Assembly (NCBI GenBank): GCA_016710325.1
Contig: JADJXK010000002.1
Location: forward strand, 5,270,001 to 5,334,000
Reading direction: 5' to 3'
Source of the DNA: Candidatus Leptofilum proximum
GTDB taxonomy: Bacteria; Chloroflexota; Anaerolineae; Promineifilales; Promineifilaceae
DNA length: 64,000 nucleotides
The first letter of the stretch is position 1, and each line of letters opens with the position of its first letter. Under the pieces are notes generated by a model. That model saw nothing but the letters and a program-made list of their open reading frames with translations. It was not told where the DNA came from and ran no database searches. Below, one piece after another: positions 42,709 to 51,061 of this stretch. The translations under genes and the position numbers were made by a program.

Positions 42709-44547
42709 TTATTCGTTGAGCAGTCGGGCATCGAGCAGGGCGGCTCTGGCCGAAGCGATGTAGTCTTGAGCGCCCAGGGTGTCCAACCCCGCCAGATAGT
42801 CGGCCCAATTGGCGTCGTTCAGTGGGCGCTGGCCCAGCACAAACTGGATCAGCCCTTCGCTGTAGAAGCGGTCGAAGTCGGCGGCATTATCGGGCGGCAG
42901 AATGACCTGGATGCCACGGCCGTCTACCCACGGCTGCTCCTGGAAGAAGTTGAGGAAGTCCATGGGGAACATGGTACGGCCGTTTACCGTCTCATACGTT
43001 GGGTAGCGCGCCCGAATCTCGGCTGGGCTGTTGTAGAACACCAGCTGGTTGCGCATCTGGGTAAAGGGTTGGCGTTCCGGCGCGGTGTACGCTGCGGCCG
43101 CGTCTAAGCCTTCGGTAGAAATGTCGCCGTTGGCGTCAATGACGTAGTTCACGCCTTCCTCGCCAAAGCCCAGCAGCCAGTAGCCGTCGGTGGCCATCCA
43201 CTCCAGCAGGCGGGCGATGTCGTCCAGCTTGCCTTCGTCAGCGGCCGTTTGCGACACAGCAAAGATGTTGCCACGACCGGTGTACACACCGTAAGCAGCG
43301 TCACCATCGGGGCCGGTGGGGGCAGGCAGCGGAATCCATTCCGCATCGGGGAAGTTTTCGTCAAACGGGGCGTAGTTGGACTGATTGGTCAGCGCGGCAA
43401 AATCTTCCCACATGATGCCAAACTGTCCTTGCTTCCAGCGCGCCCGGAACTCATCGCGGCTCAGGGTTGGCCAGTCCGGGTCGATGACGCCTGCATCCAC
43501 CAGGCTCTTCATGTAAGCCAGCGCTTCGGGATATTGTTCGTCATAAACGTTCAGGCCAAAGCCTTCCGCGTTTTCAGCAAAGTTCCATACGCCAGGCACG
43601 CCGTAACCGCCAAAGATCCAGTCAAACCGGTTGCCAATGCCCTGGCCATTGATGAAGCCGCCTACGCCGTAGGTATCGTCCTGGCCATTGCCGTCCGGGT
43701 CTTGTTCGGTGAAGGCCACGGCGACGTTGTAGATCTCTTCCAGCGTGGTGGGCGCTTCCAGGCCCAGGTTGTCCAGCCAATCTTTGCGGATCACCAGGCC
43801 TTCGCGCCGGGGGATGGGCGGGGGTTCCGGCAGGCCAAACTGCTGCCCCACAAAGGTGGACAGGCTGATGGCCAGCGGATCGTTGTAGTGCAGCTCGGTG
43901 CGCTCAGGCATCATCGGCATTATCTCATCGACGGGCGCCAGCAGGCCGAGGTTGGCGTAGCGGTACAGTGCGCCGCGTGTATCGCCCGTGGAGCTGACCA
44001 TCTGGAAAAGGTCGGGCAGCTCATTGGCGGCGGCTGCGGCATTTAACTTGGCTTCACCGTCTTCACCGGGCGGCATGATGACATAGGTCAAATTGATGCC
44101 TAATTCTTCCCGGATGATGTCGTAAGCCACCCAGTCGTCAGGCGGGGGGCCTGCTTCTGTAACGGTCGCGTTGGCCCATAACTCAATATCGACCGGTTCG
44201 ACCATGGCCGCCTCTTCGGCAGCGGCCGTTGCTTCGGCGGCGGCCGCGGCATCTTCAGCGGCGGCTTCGGCCACGGCACTTTCGGCTGCTTCCAACGCAG
44301 CCTGCGCTTCCTCTAACTGGGCTTCCAGAGCGGCCCTGGCGTCTTCATCGCCGCTGGCGGCCGCTTCCAGGGCGGCAAGCGCGGCATCGGCCGTGGCCTG
44401 GGCGCTGGCGGCTGCTTCCTGGGCCGCATCCAACTGGCTGGAATCTACTTCCAGGGTTTCGCCGCCTGTACAGGCCACAAACGAGACCAGCAGCAGGAAC
44501 AGCAGAATCAAGATAAATTGTTTGGCAGGCTTCTTACCCTTCATCAT
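42709..44547 (-). CDS. Sugar ABC transporter substrate-binding lipoprotein with Ala-rich coiled coil
   Basis: A lipoprotein signal ends at Cys26 (SFVACTGGE). Residues about 35-120 are an Ala/Glu-rich heptad-like helix (AALEAAASGDEDARAALEAQ and more). The solute-binding fold follows from VDIELWANATVTEAG to the end, with MPPGEDGEAKLNAAAAANELPDLF and PTLSRDEFRARWKQGQFGIM typical of the LplA-like family that binds oligosaccharides. The coiled coil is not normal for the family. It works with the two permeases directly upstream; no ATPase is encoded, so a shared MsmX-like ATPase is likely. Confidence 0.92.
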   Translation of the reverse strand: MMKGKKPAKQFILILLFLLLVSFVACTGGETLEVDSSQLDAAQEAAASAQATADAALAALEAAASGDEDARAALEAQLEEAQAALEAAESAVAEAAAEDAAAAAEATAAAEEAAMVEPVDIELWANATVTEAGPPPDDWVAYDIIREELGINLTYVIMPPGEDGEAKLNAAAAANELPDLFQMVSSTGDTRGALYRYANLGLLAPVDEIMPMMPERTELHYNDPLAISLSTFVGQQFGLPEPPPIPRREGLVIRKDWLDNLGLEAPTTLEEIYNVAVAFTEQDPDGNGQDDTYGVGGFINGQGIGNRFDWIFGGYGVPGVWNFAENAEGFGLNVYDEQYPEALAYMKSLVDAGVIDPDWPTLSRDEFRARWKQGQFGIMWEDFAALTNQSNYAPFDENFPDAEWIPLPAPTGPDGDAAYGVYTGRGNIFAVSQTAADEGKLDDIARLLEWMATDGYWLLGFGEEGVNYVIDANGDISTEGLDAAAAYTAPERQPFTQMRNQLVFYNSPAEIRARYPTYETVNGRTMFPMDFLNFFQEQPWVDGRGIQVILPPDNAADFDRFYSEGLIQFVLGQRPLNDANWADYLAGLDTLGAQDYIASARAALLDARLLNE

Positions 44548-44612
44548 TCGTTCTCCTTATGTCTGTTAGGTTAAAAATTAACTTGTGAAAGGTGCTTCGA
44601 ATTAACACAGCC

Positions 44613-45494
44613 TTATTCCTTCACGCCGCCAACCAGGGTGCCCTTGGTGAAATAGCGCTGAATCCATGGATACACCAGGAGCATGGGCAGCATGGTGATG
44701 AGAACTCCGGCTGCTTTTAACGACTCAATAGAGGTGGAGCTGAACGCGTTATATTCCACATATTCGTTGAAGCTGGCAGAGATGAGAATATTGCGCAGCA
44801 GCACCGGCAGTGGCATCAGAGAGTTATCATTGAGGTACAGAATTGGTGTAAAAAACTCATTCCAAAAATGGACTGCATAAAAAAGGCCGATGGTGAGCAG
44901 AATTGGTTTAGACAGGGGCAGAATGATTCTGACCAGCACTTGCAGTTCGTTGGCGCCATCAATGCGCGCGGCTTCCTTTAGCTCGTCGGGCAGTCCCTGG
45001 AAAAAGCTCATCATGATGAGCGTGTTCCAGACGCTGACGGCGGGCGGCATGATGACGGCCAGGAAGTTGTTGGTCAGTCCGAGCCGGGTTACCAGCAGGT
45101 AGGTGGGCACCAGCCCTGGGTTAAACAGGAAAGTAAATAATATGAACAGGAGGACAAGCTTGCGGCCGGGCAGGGTGGTAATGGACAGCCCATAAGCCAG
45201 CGGCACGGTTAACACCAGGCTGATAAAGGTACCGCCCAGGGTAATGATGGCGCTGTTTAGCATGGAACGGGGAAACAGCGGGTGAGACAGCAGCTGGCGA
45301 AACGCTTCGGTGGTCCAGTCGGCCGGGTTCAGGAAAAACGGCACGCCGCGCTGGGTGTAGACATCCAGCGGGGTAAACGCCGTCACAATCACCTGCCAGA
45401 AGGGAATGAGGATAATGAGGAGAACGGCCGTTAACACCACCACCAGAAAAAGTTGATAGGTAACAACGTCCCGAGTTTTATTGCGCAGTATCAT
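44613..45494 (-). CDS. Carbohydrate ABC transporter permease (LplC/YtcP-like)
   Basis: The 293-residue integral membrane protein has about six helices and the permease EAA motif (ELKEAARIDGANELQVLVRIILPLSKPILLT, in which EAARIDGA contacts the ATPase). The FFLNPADWTTEAFRQLL segment and PWIQRYFTKGTLVGGVKE end are typical of the LplC group. It pairs with the permease 13 bases upstream. Confidence 0.95.
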   Translation of the reverse strand: MILRNKTRDVVTYQLFLVVVLTAVLLIILIPFWQVIVTAFTPLDVYTQRGVPFFLNPADWTTEAFRQLLSHPLFPRSMLNSAIITLGGTFISLVLTVPLAYGLSITTLPGRKLVLLFILFTFLFNPGLVPTYLLVTRLGLTNNFLAVIMPPAVSVWNTLIMMSFFQGLPDELKEAARIDGANELQVLVRIILPLSKPILLTIGLFYAVHFWNEFFTPILYLNDNSLMPLPVLLRNILISASFNEYVEYNAFSSTSIESLKAAGVLITMLPMLLVYPWIQRYFTKGTLVGGVKE

Positions 45495-45507
45495 GGCAAG
45501 CTGCTCC

Positions 45508-46506
45508 TTAAAACAGGCTCTGGCTGGTCAGCCGTTTGGCGGCTTGGTTGGCTACCAGAATCAGCACCAGGCCGATGACACCTTTAAACAGGCCAACGGC
45601 CGTTGCCAGACTAAACTGGAACTGCAAGATGCCCTGCCGGTACACCCAGGTGTCGATGATGTCACCCACGCTGTAGACCGGTACCGAGTACAGCACAAAA
45701 ATCTGGTTGAAACCCGCGTCTAAAATGTGACCCAGCCGCAGCAGGGTCACCAACACAATCACAGGCAGGATGCCGGGCAGCGAGATGTGCCAGATGCGCC
45801 GCAGGTGGCTGGCGCCATCTACCGTGGCCGCTTCGTACAAATCTGGGCTGATGGCCAGCAGCGCCGCCAGGTAGATGATGGTGCTCCAGCCCGTCTCCTT
45901 CCAGATGTCCGAAACCACTACCACCGAGCGGAACCAGTCCGGTGAGGTGAGGAAGGTAATCGGGTCACCGCCAAACGCCTTGATGATGTTGTTGATGAGG
46001 CCGTTGTTGGGCGAAAGCAGCAGCAGCAGCACGCCAAACATGATGACCCAGGAAAGGAAGTGAGGTAGGTAGACAATGGTTTGCACGATGGTGCGGTACC
46101 GCTTAAAAACCACTTCGTGCAGCATCAGCGCCAGAATAACGGCCAGGGGCAGGCCCAACACCAGCTTGGCGGTGCTGAAGAAGATGGTGTTAGCAATAAG
46201 CTGGTCGAAGTAGAAAGAGTTAACGAAGGTTTCGAAATGTTGGAAGCCCACCCAGGGACTGCCCCACACGCCTAGCAGCGGCTTAAAATCTTTGAAGGCA
46301 ATTTGGGCATTCCACAGCGGCCCATATTTGAAGACAACAAAATAAATCAGGGTGGGGGCCATCAGCAGGTAGATGTACCGGCTGCGCCAAAAGGCACGCC
46401 AGGCGGTATTGCGGCGGGTGGCAAGTGATGGGGCGGGGGGTACGGCCGTTTTCATCACGGCCTCGGCAACATCTGTCGCTGCCGATCCATCAGCATGGGT
46501 TGTCAT
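45508..46506 (-). CDS. Carbohydrate ABC transporter permease (LplB/YtcP-partner)
   Basis: The protein has six membrane helices after a 40-residue cytoplasmic tail and the EAA loop LYEAATVDGASHLRRIWHI. YLLMAPTLIYFVVFKYGPLWNAQIAFKDF and the IDTWVYRQGILQFQFS end mark the LplB group. The start is set at 46506, where the ATG follows GGAGGAGAGGATGCA; a longer frame adds 7 codons. It is the first gene of the transport unit, 170 bases after the hybrid kinase gene. Confidence 0.94.
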   Translation of the reverse strand: MTTHADGSAATDVAEAVMKTAVPPAPSLATRRNTAWRAFWRSRYIYLLMAPTLIYFVVFKYGPLWNAQIAFKDFKPLLGVWGSPWVGFQHFETFVNSFYFDQLIANTIFFSTAKLVLGLPLAVILALMLHEVVFKRYRTIVQTIVYLPHFLSWVIMFGVLLLLLSPNNGLINNIIKAFGGDPITFLTSPDWFRSVVVVSDIWKETGWSTIIYLAALLAISPDLYEAATVDGASHLRRIWHISLPGILPVIVLVTLLRLGHILDAGFNQIFVLYSVPVYSVGDIIDTWVYRQGILQFQFSLATAVGLFKGVIGLVLILVANQAAKRLTSQSLF

Positions 46507-46675
46507 TGCATCCTCTCCTCCATTCATATGAAATTATTTTAGCAGGGGGCGGTTGGATTATGGCGCACAGGGGTTGGACAATTGCGTTAGGATACGGCCG
46601 TTTTACTTGGTCAAAAGCAACAAAAGGTCAGACTAGGTGCGACGCACTTGCAAAGTGCGTCGCACCTTCGGCAGG

Positions 46676-49600
46676 TCAACTGCCGTACTTCTGCCGATAC
46701 GTGGAAGGCGACTCCCCCACAATCCGGCGAAACACCCGGCTGAAGTAGGCCGGATCGGTGATCCCCACGCGGCGGGCAATCACCTGCACGCTGTCTGCCG
46801 TGGTTTGTAAAAGCTGTTTGGCCTGGGCCACGCGGTAGCGGTTCAGGTAATCCCACGGTGAAATGCCCAGCTCCTGGCTAAACGTGCGGCTGAAATAATC
46901 TTCGCTCAGGCCCAGCTCGTCGGCGATGGCGGTGCGGGTGAGGGCACGGCCGTAATTTTGATGCAGGTAAGCCACCGCCTGCTTGATGAGCGCGCTGGTG
47001 TGCACCGGCAGCGACTCGTCGCCAAACAGCGCCTGGTGCACCGAGGCGGCAATCTCCTCTGGGGTAGACACGTCTTTGCTGCGCAGCGTTACGGCCGAAT
47101 ATTGCTCCAGGCGCTTCACGTCCGCCAGGGAGAGCTGGCGGCTGCTCAAAATGACCACCGGTATGTGCCGAGTGCGCTCGTCGGCGCGCATCCGCTCCAG
47201 CACGGCGAAGCCGTCCATTTCCGGCATCATCAGGTCCAGGATCACCAGGTCGGGCGGATCGGCCTGCATAGCCAGCCACCCTTCAGCGCCGTTGACGGCC
47301 GTACGCACCACAAAGCCCGGTAGGCCCTGGCCCACCGCCGCCTGGGTCAGCTGCCGCGCCCGCGGATCATCATCCACAATAAGCACCGAACCGGTGACTG
47401 CCTCTGGCGCAGTGGGCTGGATGGCCGCCCAGAGCGCCTGGGTGCTGGCCGGTTTCACCACCAGGCTGGTCAGCCCGGCGGCTGCTTCGGCCAGCAGCTC
47501 CTGCTGGTACAGCACAAACGGAATCTGGTACAGCTGCGGATGGTTGTGCAGGCGGCGCATCAGCTGCCAATCTTCGGGATTGGTCTTGGCCATGTCCCAG
47601 ATGACGGCCGCAGGCAGCCCGGCCGTCAGCAGCGTTTCCCAGGAGGCTTCCGGGTGCAGGTGGTGCAGCTGGAGCTGCCGCCGCCGGGTGAAGTCCATCA
47701 CGGCTTCGGGCGGGGCCTCCCGACGCGAGGCCCACCATACCAGCGCCCCGTCGCCGGGCGTGGCGGCGCTGGCCGGGGTAGCCGATACGGCCAGGGCTGC
47801 TGCTCCCGGCAGCGGCAGGTAGACGTGGAAGGTGCTGCCTTCGCCCGGCGTGCTTTCTACCGTCAGGTAGCCGTCGTGCAGGGCCACCAGGTGGCGGGTG
47901 ATGGAGAGTCCCAGGCCAATGCCGGTGGAGGGGTGAACGGCCGTTCCCACCGTCACAAATGGCTCGTAGATGTGCTCAATGACGTCGGCGGGAATGCCCA
48001 CGCCCGTGTCCGCCACCCACAGATGCAGGTGGCTGGCCGTGCCCTCTGCCCCCAGGCAAATCTGGCCCGATTGGGTAAAGCGGGCCGCGTTGGACAGCAA
48101 ATTGAGCAAAATCTGGCGCAGCCGCACCGGGTCCGCTGCCACGATGGGCAGGCTGTCCGGCAGATCGAGCTGCCAGGCCACATCATCTGCCGCATCCTTG
48201 GCCATCGAGCTGAAGGCATCGGCGATGAGCGAGCGTGGGTCCAGCATCATCGGGTACAGATCCAGCGCGTTGATTTCAGCGCGCGACAGGTCGAGCAAAT
48301 CGTTGATCAGCCGCAGCTGGTGCTCAGCGCTCTGCTCGATCTGGTCCAAATCCTTGTGCGCCACGGCGGGCAGCGTGTCGGTCAGCCGCTGGGCATGGCC
48401 GATGATGATGTTCAGCGGCGTGCGCAGCTCGTGGCTGACGTTGGCAAGCAGCCGGGTTTTGATCTGGTTGGCCTGCTCGGCGGCGGCCTGCGCCTCGTAC
48501 GCCTCCTGGAAGAGGATGGCGCCCTTAAGCGCCGTGCTGATGTGGCCGCGCAGCACCTCGTAGATGTCGCCGTCGGTCGGCCCTACCTCGAAGGCGACGA
48601 TGCCCAGCGGCTCGTCCTGGAAATAGAGCGGTTCGACCAGCAGGCTAAAGCGGCGCGGCGGCAGCAGGTCGGGCGGCAGCAGCTGGCGTGAGGGGAAGGT
48701 ACGGCCGTTGCCTGCCAGGGGAATACGGCCGTTGTCCGAATACGCCAAAATGAGGCGGGAAGTGCTCAGCGGCTCGCGTGGATTGTCGTACAGGGCCAGG
48801 TAGGCGCTGCGGATGCCCAGCTCCGGCAGCCGGGCCGCCAGCACGTCGGCCAGCCCTTCGACGTCGAAGGTGGTGATGAGTGCCTGGCCAATGTCGCGCA
48901 GCACGCTGCTTTGCCGTTCGGCGCGCAGCTGGCGGGCAATCAGCGCCCGCTGCACCGCGTCGCCAATGACCACCCGCGCCTGGCCAAACAGCGCCTCGGC
49001 CTGCAGCCGCTGGCTGTCGGTGAGCATGGGCAGCAGTTCGCGGCGCAAAATGGAAATGCTGTTCTGCCAGGCTGACGTTTCGTCGCCGTCCAGGGTGCCC
49101 TGCTGCAGCATGCCGTCGAGCGTGGTGCGGAAACGGCCGCTGCCGCCACCATCCACCTCGCTGCGAAAGGCGTCTAGCAGCTGCTTGGCCCAGGTGGCGG
49201 ACACGCCGCGGTTGCGGATGACGCGGAAAATCTCGGCTTCCAGCAGTTCCTGGGTTTGCTTGAGAATCTGGCGTGGCGGGTGGGTAGGGGGTGAGGTGTT
49301 GACGGCCGTTCGTGCCAATTTTTCTGACCACGACGGGCAGCCGCACGACTGGCGCACCAGCAAGCGTGAATTCAGCAGGACGCTTTCCGGCACACAATCC
49401 TGGGCCAGCAGCGCCAACAGCGTTTCTACGGACTGCTGCCCCTGCTCGTAAAACGGTAAAGAGACCGACGTGAGCGGCGGCCGTACCAGGCGCCCTTCTT
49501 CGATGTCGTTAAATCCGGCCACGGCCACGTCTGTGGGCACGTGGATGCCGCGCTCGGCCATCAGGCGAATGGCGCCGATGGCCAGTAAATCGCTGGCGGC

Positions 49601-50221
49601 CACCACCGCCTGAAAATCGCGCCCTGGCTGCAAACCCCGCTCATCCAGCAGCACCGACATGGCTTCCACTCCCCTGTTCCAGCCCAGCGCTGGCGAAATG
49701 AGCCGCTCATCTGGCTGGATGCCTTTCTCGTGCAGCGTGTCCAGGAAGGCGCGGTGCCGCTCCACGGCATACGGATGGCTCTCCGGCCCGCGAATGAGGG
49801 CAATACGCCGGTAGCCGTGCTCCTCGATCAGGTGAACCAACAGGGCGTGCATGCCCTGACGGCCGTCGATGGCCACGATGGGGTGCTGGCCGGTGGTGCC
49901 CGCCAGGTCGACCAGGGGGATGGTGTGGAACGCCTGGTGGAAATCGGCCACTTCTTGCGGGGTGGCGGCCCCGGCCAGGGCCGAGGTCCAGATGACCAGC
50001 CCGGCCAACTGCTGGCTGTCTACCTGCTGGTAAATAATGTTGCGCATCGCTTCGCCGGATTCGGCGGCGTGTAAACGGCCGCCAGGGAAGCAGATCAGGT
50101 TTACGTCGGCGGAAACGGCCGCATCCAAAATGCCCGGCCACAACACGCGAGACGCGCCGACGTGAATGTTGGCGGATAAAAAAGCGATGGTGGGGCGTGG
50201 CTGGTGGACGTTTGTCATCAC
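46676..50221 (-). CDS. Hybrid sensor kinase with LacI-type sugar-binding domain, receiver and AraC output
   Basis: The 1181-residue protein combines, in order: a LacI-type periplasmic-binding fold (about 8-300, TIAFLSANIHVGASRVLWPGI and VAVAGFNDIEEGRLVRPPLTSV); a GAF-like region (about 440-580); HisKA with His597 in VSHELRTPLN; HATPase (DTGVGIPADV, TGIGLGLSITRHLV); a degenerate receiver (about 825-950); a receiver with Asp996 in LDLMMPEMDG; and a C-terminal AraC helix-turn-helix pair (about 1075-1178). No signal peptide or membrane helix occurs, so the sugar sensor is cytoplasmic. Placed before the transporter genes, it likely activates the uronate locus. Confidence 0.9.
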   Translation of the reverse strand: MMTNVHQPRPTIAFLSANIHVGASRVLWPGILDAAVSADVNLICFPGGRLHAAESGEAMRNIIYQQVDSQQLAGLVIWTSALAGAATPQEVADFHQAFHTIPLVDLAGTTGQHPIVAIDGRQGMHALLVHLIEEHGYRRIALIRGPESHPYAVERHRAFLDTLHEKGIQPDERLISPALGWNRGVEAMSVLLDERGLQPGRDFQAVVAASDLLAIGAIRLMAERGIHVPTDVAVAGFNDIEEGRLVRPPLTSVSLPFYEQGQQSVETLLALLAQDCVPESVLLNSRLLVRQSCGCPSWSEKLARTAVNTSPPTHPPRQILKQTQELLEAEIFRVIRNRGVSATWAKQLLDAFRSEVDGGGSGRFRTTLDGMLQQGTLDGDETSAWQNSISILRRELLPMLTDSQRLQAEALFGQARVVIGDAVQRALIARQLRAERQSSVLRDIGQALITTFDVEGLADVLAARLPELGIRSAYLALYDNPREPLSTSRLILAYSDNGRIPLAGNGRTFPSRQLLPPDLLPPRRFSLLVEPLYFQDEPLGIVAFEVGPTDGDIYEVLRGHISTALKGAILFQEAYEAQAAAEQANQIKTRLLANVSHELRTPLNIIIGHAQRLTDTLPAVAHKDLDQIEQSAEHQLRLINDLLDLSRAEINALDLYPMMLDPRSLIADAFSSMAKDAADDVAWQLDLPDSLPIVAADPVRLRQILLNLLSNAARFTQSGQICLGAEGTASHLHLWVADTGVGIPADVIEHIYEPFVTVGTAVHPSTGIGLGLSITRHLVALHDGYLTVESTPGEGSTFHVYLPLPGAAALAVSATPASAATPGDGALVWWASRREAPPEAVMDFTRRRQLQLHHLHPEASWETLLTAGLPAAVIWDMAKTNPEDWQLMRRLHNHPQLYQIPFVLYQQELLAEAAAGLTSLVVKPASTQALWAAIQPTAPEAVTGSVLIVDDDPRARQLTQAAVGQGLPGFVVRTAVNGAEGWLAMQADPPDLVILDLMMPEMDGFAVLERMRADERTRHIPVVILSSRQLSLADVKRLEQYSAVTLRSKDVSTPEEIAASVHQALFGDESLPVHTSALIKQAVAYLHQNYGRALTRTAIADELGLSEDYFSRTFSQELGISPWDYLNRYRVAQAKQLLQTTADSVQVIARRVGITDPAYFSRVFRRIVGESPSTYRQKYGS

Positions 50222-50542
50222 GGTTCAAATAACTGGGTGAAATGCCAGGGTTCTCTGCGGCAGATCATACGCGCATTTGAGGGTGGATACAAACGGGAAC
50301 GGCCTTTAGAGTAATCGCATGCCTAATTTGCCTGCCATGTACGCGGAGGCGTGAACGCCCCCGCTAAATATGAAAGGCCCGAACGGCCTGTTTTTAAGCC
50401 CAATCGGGCTTTCATAACTAGCCGGATGGCTTTAGCCTCCGGCGATGGGGTCATATGCGATTACATCGGGAACGGCCGTGCCCAAAAATGTGCCGCAAAA
50501 AATGATCACTATTAGCGCTGGGTGAGGTATACTTCTCAGCAC
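50222..50542. other. Intergenic region with dispersed hairpins
   Basis: No gene is seen. Around 50368-50420 TGAAAGGCCCGAACGGCCT faces AAGCCCAATCGGGCTTTCA as an imperfect hairpin, followed by GCCGGATGGC with GCCTCCGGC. CGGAGGCGTGAACGCCCCCG at about 50343 resembles CGGAGGTGTAATCGCCCCG at about 29952. The promoters of the two divergent genes must lie here. Confidence 0.6.
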
Positions 50543-51061
50543 ATGGAAAGGCAGAACACCCAATGGCCCGTGGAAGTGGTTCGCAGCCCCAAACGAAAAA
50601 AGACGGTAAGCGCTGAGCTAAAAAATGGCACCCTGGTGGTGCGTGCCCCGGCTCGCATGAGTGACCGGGAGCTGGCACCCATCATCGAAAAGTTGCGGCA
50701 GCGTTTGCAGAAAAAAGCGCAGCGGTCGCCGCAGTCAGACGCGGCGCTGGAGGCCATGGCCCGGCAGCTTAACCAGATTTACTTCGCCAACCGGTTAAAG
50801 TGGCAGTCGATTCGTTATGTCACCAACCAGAACAAGCGGTTTGGCAGCTGCACCCCAACTTTAGGCACCATTCGCATCAGCCACAGACTGGCCGCCATGC
50901 CGGAGTGGGTGCTCCTATACGTGGTCATCCACGAACTGGCGCACCTGGAAGAAGCCAACCACGGGCCAAATTTTTGGACGCTGGTGAATCAATATCCCCT
51001 CACGGAACGCGCCCGAGGGTATTTAATGGCCATCGGCCTGGAAGAAGACGAACAAACATGA
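50543..51061 (+). CDS. YgjP-like zinc metallopeptidase domain protein
   Basis: The 172-residue protein has the YgjP/DUF45 layout: an N-terminal beta part (VEVVRSPKRKKTVSAELKNG), then FGSCTPTLGTIRISHRLAAMPEWVLLYVVIHELAHLEE with the zinc HExxH-type motif HELAH, and NHGPNFWTLV supplying the third ligand His. In this family substrates are not known. The ATG at 50543 is preferred over an earlier GTG. The stop overlaps the start of the next gene in an ATGA junction. Confidence 0.88.
   Translation: MERQNTQWPVEVVRSPKRKKTVSAELKNGTLVVRAPARMSDRELAPIIEKLRQRLQKKAQRSPQSDAALEAMARQLNQIYFANRLKWQSIRYVTNQNKRFGSCTPTLGTIRISHRLAAMPEWVLLYVVIHELAHLEEANHGPNFWTLVNQYPLTERARGYLMAIGLEEDEQT

Noticed and set aside
50800..51057. 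Long N-terminal extension of the membrane sensor kinase
   Set aside because: It lies entirely within the metallopeptidase gene in another frame; the ATG at 51058 gives the usual ATGA overlap and a direct start into membrane helices.
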